Assembly (NCBI GenBank): GCA_034521575.1
Contig: JAXHMJ010000005.1
Location: 1,922,001-1,986,000, forward strand
From: a candidate division KSB1 bacterium
GTDB lineage: Bacteria; Zhuqueibacterota; Zhuqueibacteria; Residuimicrobiales; Krinioviventaceae
DNA length: 64,000 nt
Direction of reading: 5' to 3'
Part shown: piece after piece, positions 40,749-49,405 of the stretch
Numbering within the stretch: the stretch's first letter is position 1
Layout: every line of letters starts with the position of its first letter
Position numbers and translations under genes: made by a program
The notes under the pieces: model-generated
What the model saw: only the letters and a program-made list of their open reading frames with translations
What the model was told of the DNA's origin: nothing
Databases searched by the model: none

Positions 40749-42974
40749 TCACTGTTTTGTATGTCCTAAAAAGCACAATTTTCTTACACTTTCAATACTT
40801 CCGGATTTCAAAACCACAAAATAAACTCCGGAAGCAACCGGTTTGTTCGCATCATTGGTGCCATCCCAGTAGCGCGAATAAAGTCCGGTCGGTAAGTCCC
40901 GTTCGTACAAGGTCCGCACCTTTTGCCCGAGGGCATTATAAATATTGATCGTTGTTTTCTGCTCTTCCACGGCCGTTAACTGAAATTCAATTTGAGCCTG
41001 ATTCATAAAAGGATTGGGAAACGCAGACAAGTATTTTTCTTCAGCAATGGATTCCTGTTTCGGCGTACCCTGCACAGCCTGAAGCGCGTCCAGTTTGCCC
41101 CATCCCCAGTTGTTGTCCGGGATAGCGCCGACATGTTCATCCACCAGTGCGGAACGGGTCATGATGGAGCGTACCTGTGTCGCCGTGGCGTCCGGGTATC
41201 TTTGCAAAATCAGAGCCGCGGCGCCTGTGACATGCGGCGCTGCCATACTGGTGCCGCCGGATATACCATGAATTCCGTCCTGCGCCACCCATGCATTGGG
41301 CAGATCATCACTGCCGGAATAGAAAATACTTTGCGGTTCGTCGGCCGGCGCGAATTCCGACATGCTACTTGCAATCACCTGACCCGGCGCCACAATTTCC
41401 GGCTTGATGCGGTCATCGCGAGTCGGGCCGCCGCTTGAATAGGCGGCCAGCTGACCGATTTCATACTGATCATTCACATCCCAGGTCAAACTGTGACCGT
41501 CCAAATCTTCCCATCGACGCTTTGAAATAAAAGACCCCACAGTGATCGCATCTTTTGCTGTTCCCGGCACGGAAATCTGCATTGAATAATCAAGTGTGTC
41601 TTTAAACTCCGCGTTCATCGTGCTGTATGATAACCAGATGTCCACATCTCCGGCATTGCCGGTAAATACAATTTCCCACTCGCCTGCTGCCGGGGGAGTA
41701 TCCGCATTCTCGTCCGATATTTGAATATAAATCTCCCGGTCGCCGTTTAACAAATTGGTGCCCGGTTCATAACTTCCGTCCCCGGTATCGTAAAAACCGT
41801 TCCACACATAGAGATACCCGTCTTCTGATTCTGCATCATAAACTTGTCCGGGAAGAACCGGGCCGATTCCATAGCCGTTCGGTGTGTAGACTTTGACGCC
41901 GATCTTGTCCTTGTCCTCATACCATCCGCTGAAAATCACATAATCATTCTGACTCCCTGCTTCCGGGGTATATTCCGGCACATTGAACTGGGTATTTTTA
42001 TCATCCTGCCAGTCGGCCCACGCTACATTTTCGTGAATAGATTGATCGCCTTCGTTTCCACTGGACACCACGATGACTTTGCCATTGACCTCTTTGCCCA
42101 CCGTCTCATCAATAACCTGTTCAACCGGTGAGGTGGCGTCATGAGCGCCACTGTGACCACCAAGACTGAGATTGGTCACATAGGGTTGATCCAGCACCGT
42201 GGCAATACTGTCGATAAAGGCAAGCGCAATAATCTGATCAGCGGTTTGAAACGTGCGTCCTTCATCATCACGCGTCGCTTTGACTATAACCAGATCAGCC
42301 TCGGGAGCAACGCCGCAATACAATCCATAGCCCTGGCCGTCACTGCCATCGCCCGCAGCGATTCCGGCGACATGCGTACCGTGCCCGCCCCGATCTGTGA
42401 GACCGATATTCAGCTGACCGTTCAACGCAGCGTTAATATCATCCTCGGTAATGAGCTTTGCTCCGTAAACAGAACCGGGCTGACTCAGATCAAGAACATA
42501 TTTGATACGCGTCATACCGTTGGGTTTTCGGAAATCATGGTGCTTCCAGTCAATTCCGGAATCTATAATTCCCACCAACACGCCTTTTCCTGTAATATCC
42601 ATATCACTGCGAACAAGATTGGCCCCGACCGAAACAGTGCTGACGTTCAGTTTGGCATAATCAGGCCAGGGTTTTTCAATATAGGAAACCAGCGGATCAC
42701 CTGCCAATTCAACCAATTGTGAAACCGTTCCCTCGACCACCGCAATGCGTCCTCGTCTGACAACCACTTTGACCGGCCAATTATTCGGAGTGTTTCCTTT
42801 GTGTTTCAACGTAACAATGGCACGTTCAGGCGCAGCCGGGGAAACTTTGGATAAAAGCGTCGGTTTCTCCGGAGATAATAACTGGCGTGTTAAATTCGGG
42901 CCTAATTTCGTTGTACTGGAAAACACGGTTACGGTAAAGACAAGGAGTATAAATAATATTTTTTTCACAATCAC
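40749..42974 (-). CDS. Subtilisin-like S8 serine peptidase with T9SS sorting tail
   Basis: Secreted protease of 741 residues. Signal peptide (ILFILLVFTVTVFSS), inhibitor-like prodomain (about 45-115), then the catalytic triad in order: Asp in GIIDSGIDWKHHDF (near 139), His in GGHGTHVAGIAAG (near 202) and Ser in GGTSMAAPHVTGAAA (near 575). A large insert between His and Ser holds a beta-sandwich domain (about 300-455). The C-terminal ~85 residues are a T9SS tail (LSAFPNPFMNQAQIEFQL; ALGQKVRTLYERDL; ASGVYFVVLKSG). It would be exported by Sec, then moved to the surface and processed by the PorU-type sortase encoded divergently nearby. Confidence 0.95.
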   Translation of the reverse strand: MIVKKILFILLVFTVTVFSSTTKLGPNLTRQLLSPEKPTLLSKVSPAAPERAIVTLKHKGNTPNNWPVKVVVRRGRIAVVEGTVSQLVELAGDPLVSYIEKPWPDYAKLNVSTVSVGANLVRSDMDITGKGVLVGIIDSGIDWKHHDFRKPNGMTRIKYVLDLSQPGSVYGAKLITEDDINAALNGQLNIGLTDRGGHGTHVAGIAAGDGSDGQGYGLYCGVAPEADLVIVKATRDDEGRTFQTADQIIALAFIDSIATVLDQPYVTNLSLGGHSGAHDATSPVEQVIDETVGKEVNGKVIVVSSGNEGDQSIHENVAWADWQDDKNTQFNVPEYTPEAGSQNDYVIFSGWYEDKDKIGVKVYTPNGYGIGPVLPGQVYDAESEDGYLYVWNGFYDTGDGSYEPGTNLLNGDREIYIQISDENADTPPAAGEWEIVFTGNAGDVDIWLSYSTMNAEFKDTLDYSMQISVPGTAKDAITVGSFISKRRWEDLDGHSLTWDVNDQYEIGQLAAYSSGGPTRDDRIKPEIVAPGQVIASSMSEFAPADEPQSIFYSGSDDLPNAWVAQDGIHGISGGTSMAAPHVTGAAALILQRYPDATATQVRSIMTRSALVDEHVGAIPDNNWGWGKLDALQAVQGTPKQESIAEEKYLSAFPNPFMNQAQIEFQLTAVEEQKTTINIYNALGQKVRTLYERDLPTGLYSRYWDGTNDANKPVASGVYFVVLKSGSIESVRKLCFLGHTKQ

Positions 42975-43359
42975 CTCGGCTGTTTGTTAATAGTTACAGA
43001 ACCGGCTCAAAAGTTCCTATCTATAACACATTTTGTTTCTCGATTTAATCCTTACAACCTTGAAAAAACAGAGCAGGGACAGGGTCATTTAATTTATATC
43101 GCTGTTTTTTTGACAATTCCCCGATTCTTTATAATGTCTCAATTTTTAACTCCATTGTCAATAAAAATTATACAAGATACAAAAAAATAACCGGGGTGCA
43201 ATTCAATCGATGCGTATAGCCATTAAATTTTTCAACGCTGGAATATCGGCGTTGATTTGCAAAATTTACAAACATGTTCTGCAGCTGCTATTGGAACCTT
43301 TTTATGTGAGATTTCGTTTCAATTTTTACAATATTTTAGTAAATTCCCATTGGAGGATT
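42975..43359. promoter_or_regulatory. Divergent intergenic region between S8 peptidase and RseC-like gene
   Basis: 385 bases without a convincing gene. On the plus strand TTGACA (43110-43115) and TATAAT (43130-43135) are both perfect hexamers, but the spacer is only 14 bases. GGGACAGGGTCATTTAATTT just upstream (from 43078) looks like a REP-type fragment. The ribosome-binding site of the RseC-like gene (GGAGG) lies at the right end. Confidence 0.35.
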
Positions 43360-43806
43360 ATGCAGGAACACGGAAAAATAATTAAATGTGACGGAAGAGA
43401 AGCCGTTGTCGAAATCGAGCAGGGTGAACAATGCAAGCATTGTAACGCCTGTCACATGTTCGGAGAATCAAAAATGCGCCTTACGGCCCATAACGGCATT
43501 GATGCACAGCCGGGTGATCACGTCACGGTTGTGGTTGAACCCCGGTTCGTGCTCACGAGTTCTTTTTTGATTTTTATTTTCCCCATCCTTGCCATGATTG
43601 CCGGTTATTTTGTCGGACAAACATTCAGCCAAAGCCCTGATGAAAGGTTCGGTATTTTGGGCGCATTTGCCGGTTTGCTGATGGCGCTCGGATTTAACCG
43701 AATGGTAAACCGAACCGCGTCATCCGGAGAACACCATAACAGTGCAGAAATCATCTCCCGGATTCGGGCGGATCAACAGGACAATACAGGACAATCCATA
43801 TGCTGA
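43360..43806 (+). CDS. RseC/MucC-like SoxR-reducing system protein
   Basis: Small inner-membrane protein of 148 residues. ATG at 43360 is supported by GGAGG 4 bases upstream. The N-terminal domain carries a Cys cluster (GEQCKHCNACHMFGESK), as in the RseC family, followed by two membrane helices (about residues 68-88 and 97-117). RseC proteins are linked to Rnf/Rsx-type reducing systems and sigma-E control. No rnf genes are in view. The stop overlaps the porU-like start by 7 bases, so the two are coupled in translation, which is an unusual pairing. Confidence 0.85.
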   Translation: MQEHGKIIKCDGREAVVEIEQGEQCKHCNACHMFGESKMRLTAHNGIDAQPGDHVTVVVEPRFVLTSSFLIFIFPILAMIAGYFVGQTFSQSPDERFGILGAFAGLLMALGFNRMVNRTASSGEHHNSAEIISRIRADQQDNTGQSIC

Positions 43807-46800
43807 AAAATATATTTTTCATTTGTGCATTCATCGGTTTTACTTGCCTTTACGCTGCTCAGGTCAAGCCGGTCCGTGTGATTTCCAGCTCTCCGACGCA
43901 GCTCTCGCTTGAAATCAATATCCAAAACTGGTCTATGGATTCAATCACAACAGACAATGCCATCTATCAGTCTTTGTCTTTTCCCGGAGCCCAACATGAT
44001 CAGCCTCCGGGCGCACCCGACATCCCGTCGCTGGTGATTCCCGTCGGCGTGCCCGCACAGGGACAGATCAACATCAATATCGCAAACACGCAATCACAAC
44101 GCCTTGATCCCGTTCAATTGGCGCCGGCGCCTCGCTCCGAGGTCCATAACCAGGATGTCAGTTGGTCCTACAATCCCGACCCTGAAATCTATAACCGTTC
44201 CGAATTCGCGCCCAACACCCTGATAAACAGGCCGGACACCCGCAGACTGCGATCCATACGCTATGTCCCCATCAGAGTCTATCTCTTACAGTACAATCCC
44301 AAAACTCAAAATCTCAGGCGCTACAACCGAATCACTCTGACTATCACCTTTCCACAAACCGGGCAATCTACCAAACCCGCCGCTTATGACGAACAACTCG
44401 ACAATCTGCTCATCAATTACGATCAGGCCAGGCTCTGGGCCGCAACCCCGCAACAGAGACTTGAGAAAGCTCAAACCCAACTGTTCCATGGCAGCGACTG
44501 GTACAAAATCACCATCTCCGGCAACGGCGGCGGTGGTATGGAAAATATGTACAAACTCACCGGCAAAATCCTCAAAGACAAGGGCGTGCCCGTTGAATCT
44601 ATTGATCCCGCCACTCTGCAGCTGTTTAACAACGGCGGCCGTATGCTCAACCGGGACATTGTCAACGCCGTCAATGACACCCTGATCGAAAATCCCATCA
44701 AAATTGTCGGCGCTAAAGACGGGCGTCTGGATGACAACGACTATATCCTCTTTTACGGGCGGTCCCTGGAAGGCGTTGCTTACGATTCGGTTCAAAACCG
44801 GCTCTTCCATTACATCCACCGCTTTGATTATGACAATGCCTTTTGGCTTACCTACGGCAAACAAACCGGAAAACGCATGCAGCAAAAATCCTCGCTGCCC
44901 ACACAGGGTCTCGATCCGCAACCCGCCTTTCGCGATCTGGTCTGGATCGAAGAAGAACGGCACAACATTTACAACTCGGGTACCATCTGGCTGGGACGCG
45001 AACTTTCCCGGGAAGTGAGTTCCTGGTCCGTCAACTTTGATCTCCACAATCCGCTCAACAGCGAACCAACCCAGGCCAGGGTCTCCCTCGCTCCAACATC
45101 CGGTCAAAATGAAACCTACCGGTTCTACATGAACGGAAACTCGATCGGCAGCACGCAAACCAGCGGAACCGGGCTCTATCTCAGAGAACTCGAATATGAC
45201 GCACAGGGCACCCTGATGGACGCTGAAAACACCTTTACGCTCAGCTACGTGGCCGCTTCGAACGCCTCATTTGCCTATGTCAACTGGGTCGAACTTGAAT
45301 TCGGCAGGACCTTTACCGCAAAAGACAACAAACTTTTTTTCAGAGGGCCCCTTGGAAACCAAACCGCAGCTTTTGAACTCGAGGGATTTGACAAACAAAA
45401 CATCAGCATCTTTGACGTCACGGACATGAACACGGCGCAGATTATTCCGGAATCTCAAAACGGAAGCATACGGTTTGCAGACAATGCCGGTGAAACCAGG
45501 CTGAAACGCTATCTTGCCCTCTCACCGGACGACTATGCGGAAATCGAACCCGAAAACATTGAATCTGTCGACGTGCAGCACCTGCGCAGCGAACGCAATA
45601 TTGACTTTATCATTATCACATACAAAGACTTTTACCAGCAGGCCCTGGAGCTGGAAAGCTTGCGTGAAAACTGGGACCCGGATGACCGGCTCGAAACCGA
45701 GGTCGTCCAATATGCCTCCATTGTCAATGAATTCGGGTGGGGCATTTCCGATCCCGAAGCTGTGCGGCGTTTTCTTGCCTGGGCACAAATGCACTGGAAC
45801 CAGCCCGGATACGTCCTGCTTTTCGGAGACGGTCACTTTGATTATAAAAACATACTCAGACACGATACCCCCAACCTGATACCGCCGTATGAAATTGACG
45901 GGGTTCTTGAGACCTCCTCTCGTGTATCGGATGACTGGTTCGCTTATACGAGCGGCCAGGAACAGGGCATGCAGATGGCTGTCGGGCGGCTGTGCGTCAC
46001 CTCTGTGGACGAAGCCCAGGCCGTGGTCGACAAGATCGTAAGCTATGAAACCGATCCGCCCTATGAAGAATGGATGAACCGCATCACCTTTCTTGCCGAC
46101 GACGAACTCATTGCCAACGGCAAATCCTCAGGGGTGGATTTTGTGCATATGGGGCAAAGCGAGCAATTGTCACGTTTCCATACCCCCGAGGTATTCAATC
46201 AGAAAAAAGTTTACCTTGTCGATTATCCGGCCGTGCCCTCCGCCAGCGTCAGCGGTGTGACCAAACCCGCCGCCAGTCAGGCGCTTTTGGAACAGATCAA
46301 TCGCGGCACCTTGATCCTCAATTTTATCGGACACGGCAATGACAACCTGTTAACGCATGAGCGCGTGTTCAAACGTTCCGATCACTTTGATCAGGTGCGC
46401 AACGACAATCGACTGGCACTCTGGGTGGCCGCCACCTGCGAGTTTGCCTATTGGGATCAGCCGTTTGAACAGAGCTTTGCCGAGGACCTGGTCAATGCGC
46501 GCGGACGCGGCGCACTGGCTCTGATTGGATCCGCGCGTCTGGCGTTTGCTTCGCCCAACGCGGCATTCAATTACAACTTGTTTGACAATATATTTGTGAA
46601 TTATAAAGAAACCGGGCACACAACCCGACTGGGTGATGCGGTTCTGTTGTCAAAACTCGAAATGTCTACCGGCTTTTATAAAGAAAACACTGAAAAATTT
46701 CTATTGCTGGGCGATCCGACGTTGCGCCTGCAGGCGCCGCAGCACCAGGCAGTCATCGACGACCTCGCGCCCGACAGCATCAAAGCTCTGGGCAAAACAT

Positions 46801-47792
46801 CCCTGTCCGGACACATCGAACAAAACGGCAGTATCTGGCCCGATTTCAGCGGTAACATGCTGGTGCGCGTCATGGACACGCAAATTCAAAAATCCTATCA
46901 CAACCCGGAACTCGATCGCACAACCTCCTATCTCAAACCCGGAAACACCCTGTTCAACGGCCAGGTCACCGTCGAAAACGGCCGGTTTGACGTCAATTTC
47001 ATCGTGCCCAAAGACATCTCGTACGGCGGCGACCAGGCCAAAATCTCTTTGTATTTCTGGAACCATGAAACCTCCGGCGCCGGTATCCGAAACAACCTTG
47101 TGGTCAGTCAGAAGGCAGTTGATCTTGAAGACCAAAAAGGACCTGAAATGCATTTGCACTTTGGCGACCCTAATTTTATCAGCGGCGATCTGGTCTCGCA
47201 GAATCCAACCCTGCATGTCGAACTCGCTGATTCCATCAGCGGCATCAATACCGCCGGATCCATCGGCCATCAGATCACCATGACCCTTAATGACAATTTC
47301 AACCAGTCCACGGATCTCACCGAATACTTTAAATACGATGAGGGCAGCTTTGTCAACGGTTCCCTGGAATACCCCATATTTGAACTCGAACCCGGCGAAC
47401 ACAGCATGACCGTCAAAGCCTGGGACAATTCCAACAACTCGTCTGTGACTACAACCTATTTTACAGTGATTCATGAGAAAAAACTGGAAATCAAAAACGT
47501 TGTCACCTGGCCCAATCCCATGCGCGAATCCTGTACCTTTCGCTTTCAACTCAGCCAGAACGCCGAGGTCTCGATTAAAATCTATACCCTGGCCGGCAGG
47601 ATGGTGCAAGCATTCGACGCGCTTCCCATGCGCGCCGGATACAATGTTTTTCCTATAACATGGGACGGAACCGACCGCGACAACAGCAGACTGGCCAATG
47701 GCGTCTATCTCTATCGGATCACAGCAAAAACAAAACAGCAGGAAAAAAACAAAACCGCTCACAACATCGGAAAGCTGATTATCGCCCGCTGA
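43800..47792 (+). CDS. C25 family peptidase, PorU-type T9SS sortase
   Basis: Gingipain-like cysteine peptidase of 1330 residues. In the type IX pathway PorU cleaves the C-terminal sorting domain of cargo at the outer surface and links it to an anchor. Signal peptide (IFFICAFIGFTCLYA); N-terminal beta domains (to about residue 570) with the GSDWYKITISGNG segment typical of PorU; then the peptidase domain. It has NFIGHGNDNLL (catalytic His near 845) and AATCEFAYWDQP (Cys near 880). Later Ig-like domains and a C-terminal FlgD-like tail (NVVTWPNPMRESCTFRF; WDGTDRDNSRLANGVYLYR) complete it. The tail is also found on characterised PorU. No other T9SS machinery genes are in the window. Confidence 0.93.
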   Translation: MLKNIFFICAFIGFTCLYAAQVKPVRVISSSPTQLSLEINIQNWSMDSITTDNAIYQSLSFPGAQHDQPPGAPDIPSLVIPVGVPAQGQININIANTQSQRLDPVQLAPAPRSEVHNQDVSWSYNPDPEIYNRSEFAPNTLINRPDTRRLRSIRYVPIRVYLLQYNPKTQNLRRYNRITLTITFPQTGQSTKPAAYDEQLDNLLINYDQARLWAATPQQRLEKAQTQLFHGSDWYKITISGNGGGGMENMYKLTGKILKDKGVPVESIDPATLQLFNNGGRMLNRDIVNAVNDTLIENPIKIVGAKDGRLDDNDYILFYGRSLEGVAYDSVQNRLFHYIHRFDYDNAFWLTYGKQTGKRMQQKSSLPTQGLDPQPAFRDLVWIEEERHNIYNSGTIWLGRELSREVSSWSVNFDLHNPLNSEPTQARVSLAPTSGQNETYRFYMNGNSIGSTQTSGTGLYLRELEYDAQGTLMDAENTFTLSYVAASNASFAYVNWVELEFGRTFTAKDNKLFFRGPLGNQTAAFELEGFDKQNISIFDVTDMNTAQIIPESQNGSIRFADNAGETRLKRYLALSPDDYAEIEPENIESVDVQHLRSERNIDFIIITYKDFYQQALELESLRENWDPDDRLETEVVQYASIVNEFGWGISDPEAVRRFLAWAQMHWNQPGYVLLFGDGHFDYKNILRHDTPNLIPPYEIDGVLETSSRVSDDWFAYTSGQEQGMQMAVGRLCVTSVDEAQAVVDKIVSYETDPPYEEWMNRITFLADDELIANGKSSGVDFVHMGQSEQLSRFHTPEVFNQKKVYLVDYPAVPSASVSGVTKPAASQALLEQINRGTLILNFIGHGNDNLLTHERVFKRSDHFDQVRNDNRLALWVAATCEFAYWDQPFEQSFAEDLVNARGRGALALIGSARLAFASPNAAFNYNLFDNIFVNYKETGHTTRLGDAVLLSKLEMSTGFYKENTEKFLLLGDPTLRLQAPQHQAVIDDLAPDSIKALGKTSLSGHIEQNGSIWPDFSGNMLVRVMDTQIQKSYHNPELDRTTSYLKPGNTLFNGQVTVENGRFDVNFIVPKDISYGGDQAKISLYFWNHETSGAGIRNNLVVSQKAVDLEDQKGPEMHLHFGDPNFISGDLVSQNPTLHVELADSISGINTAGSIGHQITMTLNDNFNQSTDLTEYFKYDEGSFVNGSLEYPIFELEPGEHSMTVKAWDNSNNSSVTTTYFTVIHEKKLEIKNVVTWPNPMRESCTFRFQLSQNAEVSIKIYTLAGRMVQAFDALPMRAGYNVFPITWDGTDRDNSRLANGVYLYRITAKTKQQEKNKTAHNIGKLIIAR

Positions 47793-47819
47793 AAATAAAA
47801 TGCGTTCTTTACGGTCTGG

Positions 47820-48815
47820 TCACATGCGATTTTCGTGATGCCAGTCGCAGCCGTAATTTCCGATTTTGTATTGTTCCAAACGTCCATCCAGTGCATCCTC
47901 CTTCACGACTGAATATATTTTCTGAATCTCTTCTTCAGTCATGGGCTTGAAATTCCGGGCGATGTTTACATCCTGATGCAAATTATATTGAGACTGGATA
48001 CCGCAAATCAAGGTACTGATCGGCAGAGAGAGACTGTATCGACGCGCCTGCTCTGCTGAAAGTCCAAGTCGTCGGACAATGATGCCGTTCTGAGCAGCCA
48101 GCCCTTTCATCCCCAAAACACTGACTCCCTGATCAACAGCCACCGGCAGCACCTGCTTTTGAAAGCTGTGATAATGAGCATCCAAAACATTCACAGGCAT
48201 TTGCACCGTATCCCATTGAAAGGGTTTCTCGAGCATTCGGAGATGGTAGTTCGGATGCTTGTGACCTGAAAAGCCAATGTATCGGATTTTGCCCGCTTCG
48301 CGCGCCTCCAGAGCCGCAGCAATTGCACCCTGTTCCGGATCAAAAATCAAGTCCGGATCATCATCCCATTTGATGCCATGAAACTGCCACAAGTCCAGAT
48401 GATCCGTCTGCAGTCGCCTTAGACTGTCCTCAAGCTGCTGTTTCGCTCCGTTGTAATCACGGGCGCAAACCTTGGTCATTAAAAACACCTTGTCGCGGCG
48501 ATTTTCGGTTGACAACGCCTTGCCCATCAGGGTTTCAGAGCCGCCCTGCTGGTACTCCCAGCAATTGTCAAAAAAGGTCACTCCGAGATCGATGGCTTCA
48601 TGCATGAGCGAAATGGCTTCATCCTTATCAGGAACCGCGGCAATATCCCAGCCGCCTATCCCGATAATGGACACTTTTTCCCCGGTGTTTCCCAACGGTC
48701 TGACAGGAATTCCTTCCGGCCCCGGTTCCTGTGCAGCAAGAAGATCTGCCCCAAGCACCAACCCTGCTAATGCAGTCTTGATAAAATCACGACGATCCAC
48801 ATTTTGGAAAGACAT
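47820..48815 (-). CDS. Aldo/keto reductase with Tat signal
   Basis: NAD(P)H-dependent oxidoreductase with a (beta/alpha)8 barrel, 331 residues. The N-terminus has a twin-arginine signal (VDRRDFIKTALAGLVLGADL). The four catalytic positions are recognisable: Asp and Tyr in FFDNCWEYQ, Lys in FLMTKVC and His in WQFHGIKW. LPISTLICGIQSQYNL lies in the cofactor-binding end. Most aldo/keto reductases are cytoplasmic. Tat-exported ones, folded with cofactor before export, are known in related bacteria. It is convergent with porU (27 bases between stops) and is followed upstream by the pterin dehydratase gene. The substrate is unknown. Confidence 0.92.
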   Translation of the reverse strand: MSFQNVDRRDFIKTALAGLVLGADLLAAQEPGPEGIPVRPLGNTGEKVSIIGIGGWDIAAVPDKDEAISLMHEAIDLGVTFFDNCWEYQQGGSETLMGKALSTENRRDKVFLMTKVCARDYNGAKQQLEDSLRRLQTDHLDLWQFHGIKWDDDPDLIFDPEQGAIAAALEAREAGKIRYIGFSGHKHPNYHLRMLEKPFQWDTVQMPVNVLDAHYHSFQKQVLPVAVDQGVSVLGMKGLAAQNGIIVRRLGLSAEQARRYSLSLPISTLICGIQSQYNLHQDVNIARNFKPMTEEEIQKIYSVVKEDALDGRLEQYKIGNYGCDWHHENRM

Positions 48816-48835
48816 AAGGCACCTCGCAAAACCGG

Positions 48836-49108
48836 TTATGTTTTTTCATTGATCCTTTTTGCCAGATCAATATCTTTATCCGTCACTCCACCTTCACTAT
48901 GAGTTGTGGCTGTAACAGTCACTTTGTTCCAGTCGTGCATTAAAATATTGGGATGATGGTCCGACTCTTCGGCAAGTTGACCGACCTGATTAACAAATTC
49001 CAAAGCGGATTTGAAATCTTTAAAAATATAGGTTTTCTCTATAGCATTATTCGACAACTTCCACTCCAAAAGATCAAGTTGGTCTTTAATATCATTCCTG
49101 TTAATCAT
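48836..49108 (-). CDS. Pterin-4a-carbinolamine dehydratase
   Basis: Small enzyme (90 residues) that dehydrates 4a-hydroxytetrahydrobiopterin or otherwise binds pterins. The family signature is intact: AEESDHHPNILMHDWNKVTV, with the His pair and Trp, followed by THSEGGVTDKDIDLAKRI. ATG at 49108 (MINRND) gives the normal length. An upstream start at 49123 is less likely. No phenylalanine hydroxylase is next to it. In many bacteria without that hydroxylase the protein is associated with molybdopterin metabolism. It probably shares a transcript with the downstream aldo/keto reductase (20 bases). Confidence 0.93.
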   Translation of the reverse strand: MINRNDIKDQLDLLEWKLSNNAIEKTYIFKDFKSALEFVNQVGQLAEESDHHPNILMHDWNKVTVTATTHSEGGVTDKDIDLAKRINEKT

Positions 49109-49283
49109 TTCTATAACCTCCAATCGATTATTATACTATTTAAAACGAATAATTAATGATGAATATTTCATGAATAAGTCAAAGCAACAAAGAGACAATA
49201 CTTTGCCAGGAAATGATTAATATAATTTTTTAACCCCCCTTTTAAAAACACAAACACCTGCCCCTTGAATTATTTCAAAAAAT

Positions 49284-49313
49284 TTGATATTTTTATTGAT
49301 TAATCCATATAAA
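49284..49313 (+). promoter_or_regulatory. Promoter of the SSS symporter gene
   Basis: TTGATA (49284-49289), an 18-base spacer and TATAAA (49308-49313) match the housekeeping consensus and lie about 90 bases before the symporter start. The rest of the interval 49109-49405 is AT-rich and shows no gene. Confidence 0.5.
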
Positions 49314-49405
49314 TTAAATAAGTTAATAACATATTCTACAATTGTGACTTTCGGTAATATGAAGATCAACGCTTTTACCCCTTCACGAAACATGAGGAGC
49401 TTGTA

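Noticed and set aside
43078-43100. GGGACAGGGTCATTT-like fragment as a REP or MITE element
   Set aside because: Only a single short copy with no paired end or hairpin partner is visible, which is too little to call a mobile element.
44286-47762. Long minus-strand open frames opposite porU (290 and 353 codons)
   Set aside because: They mirror the coding bias of the 1330-residue PorU gene, which has all expected motifs.
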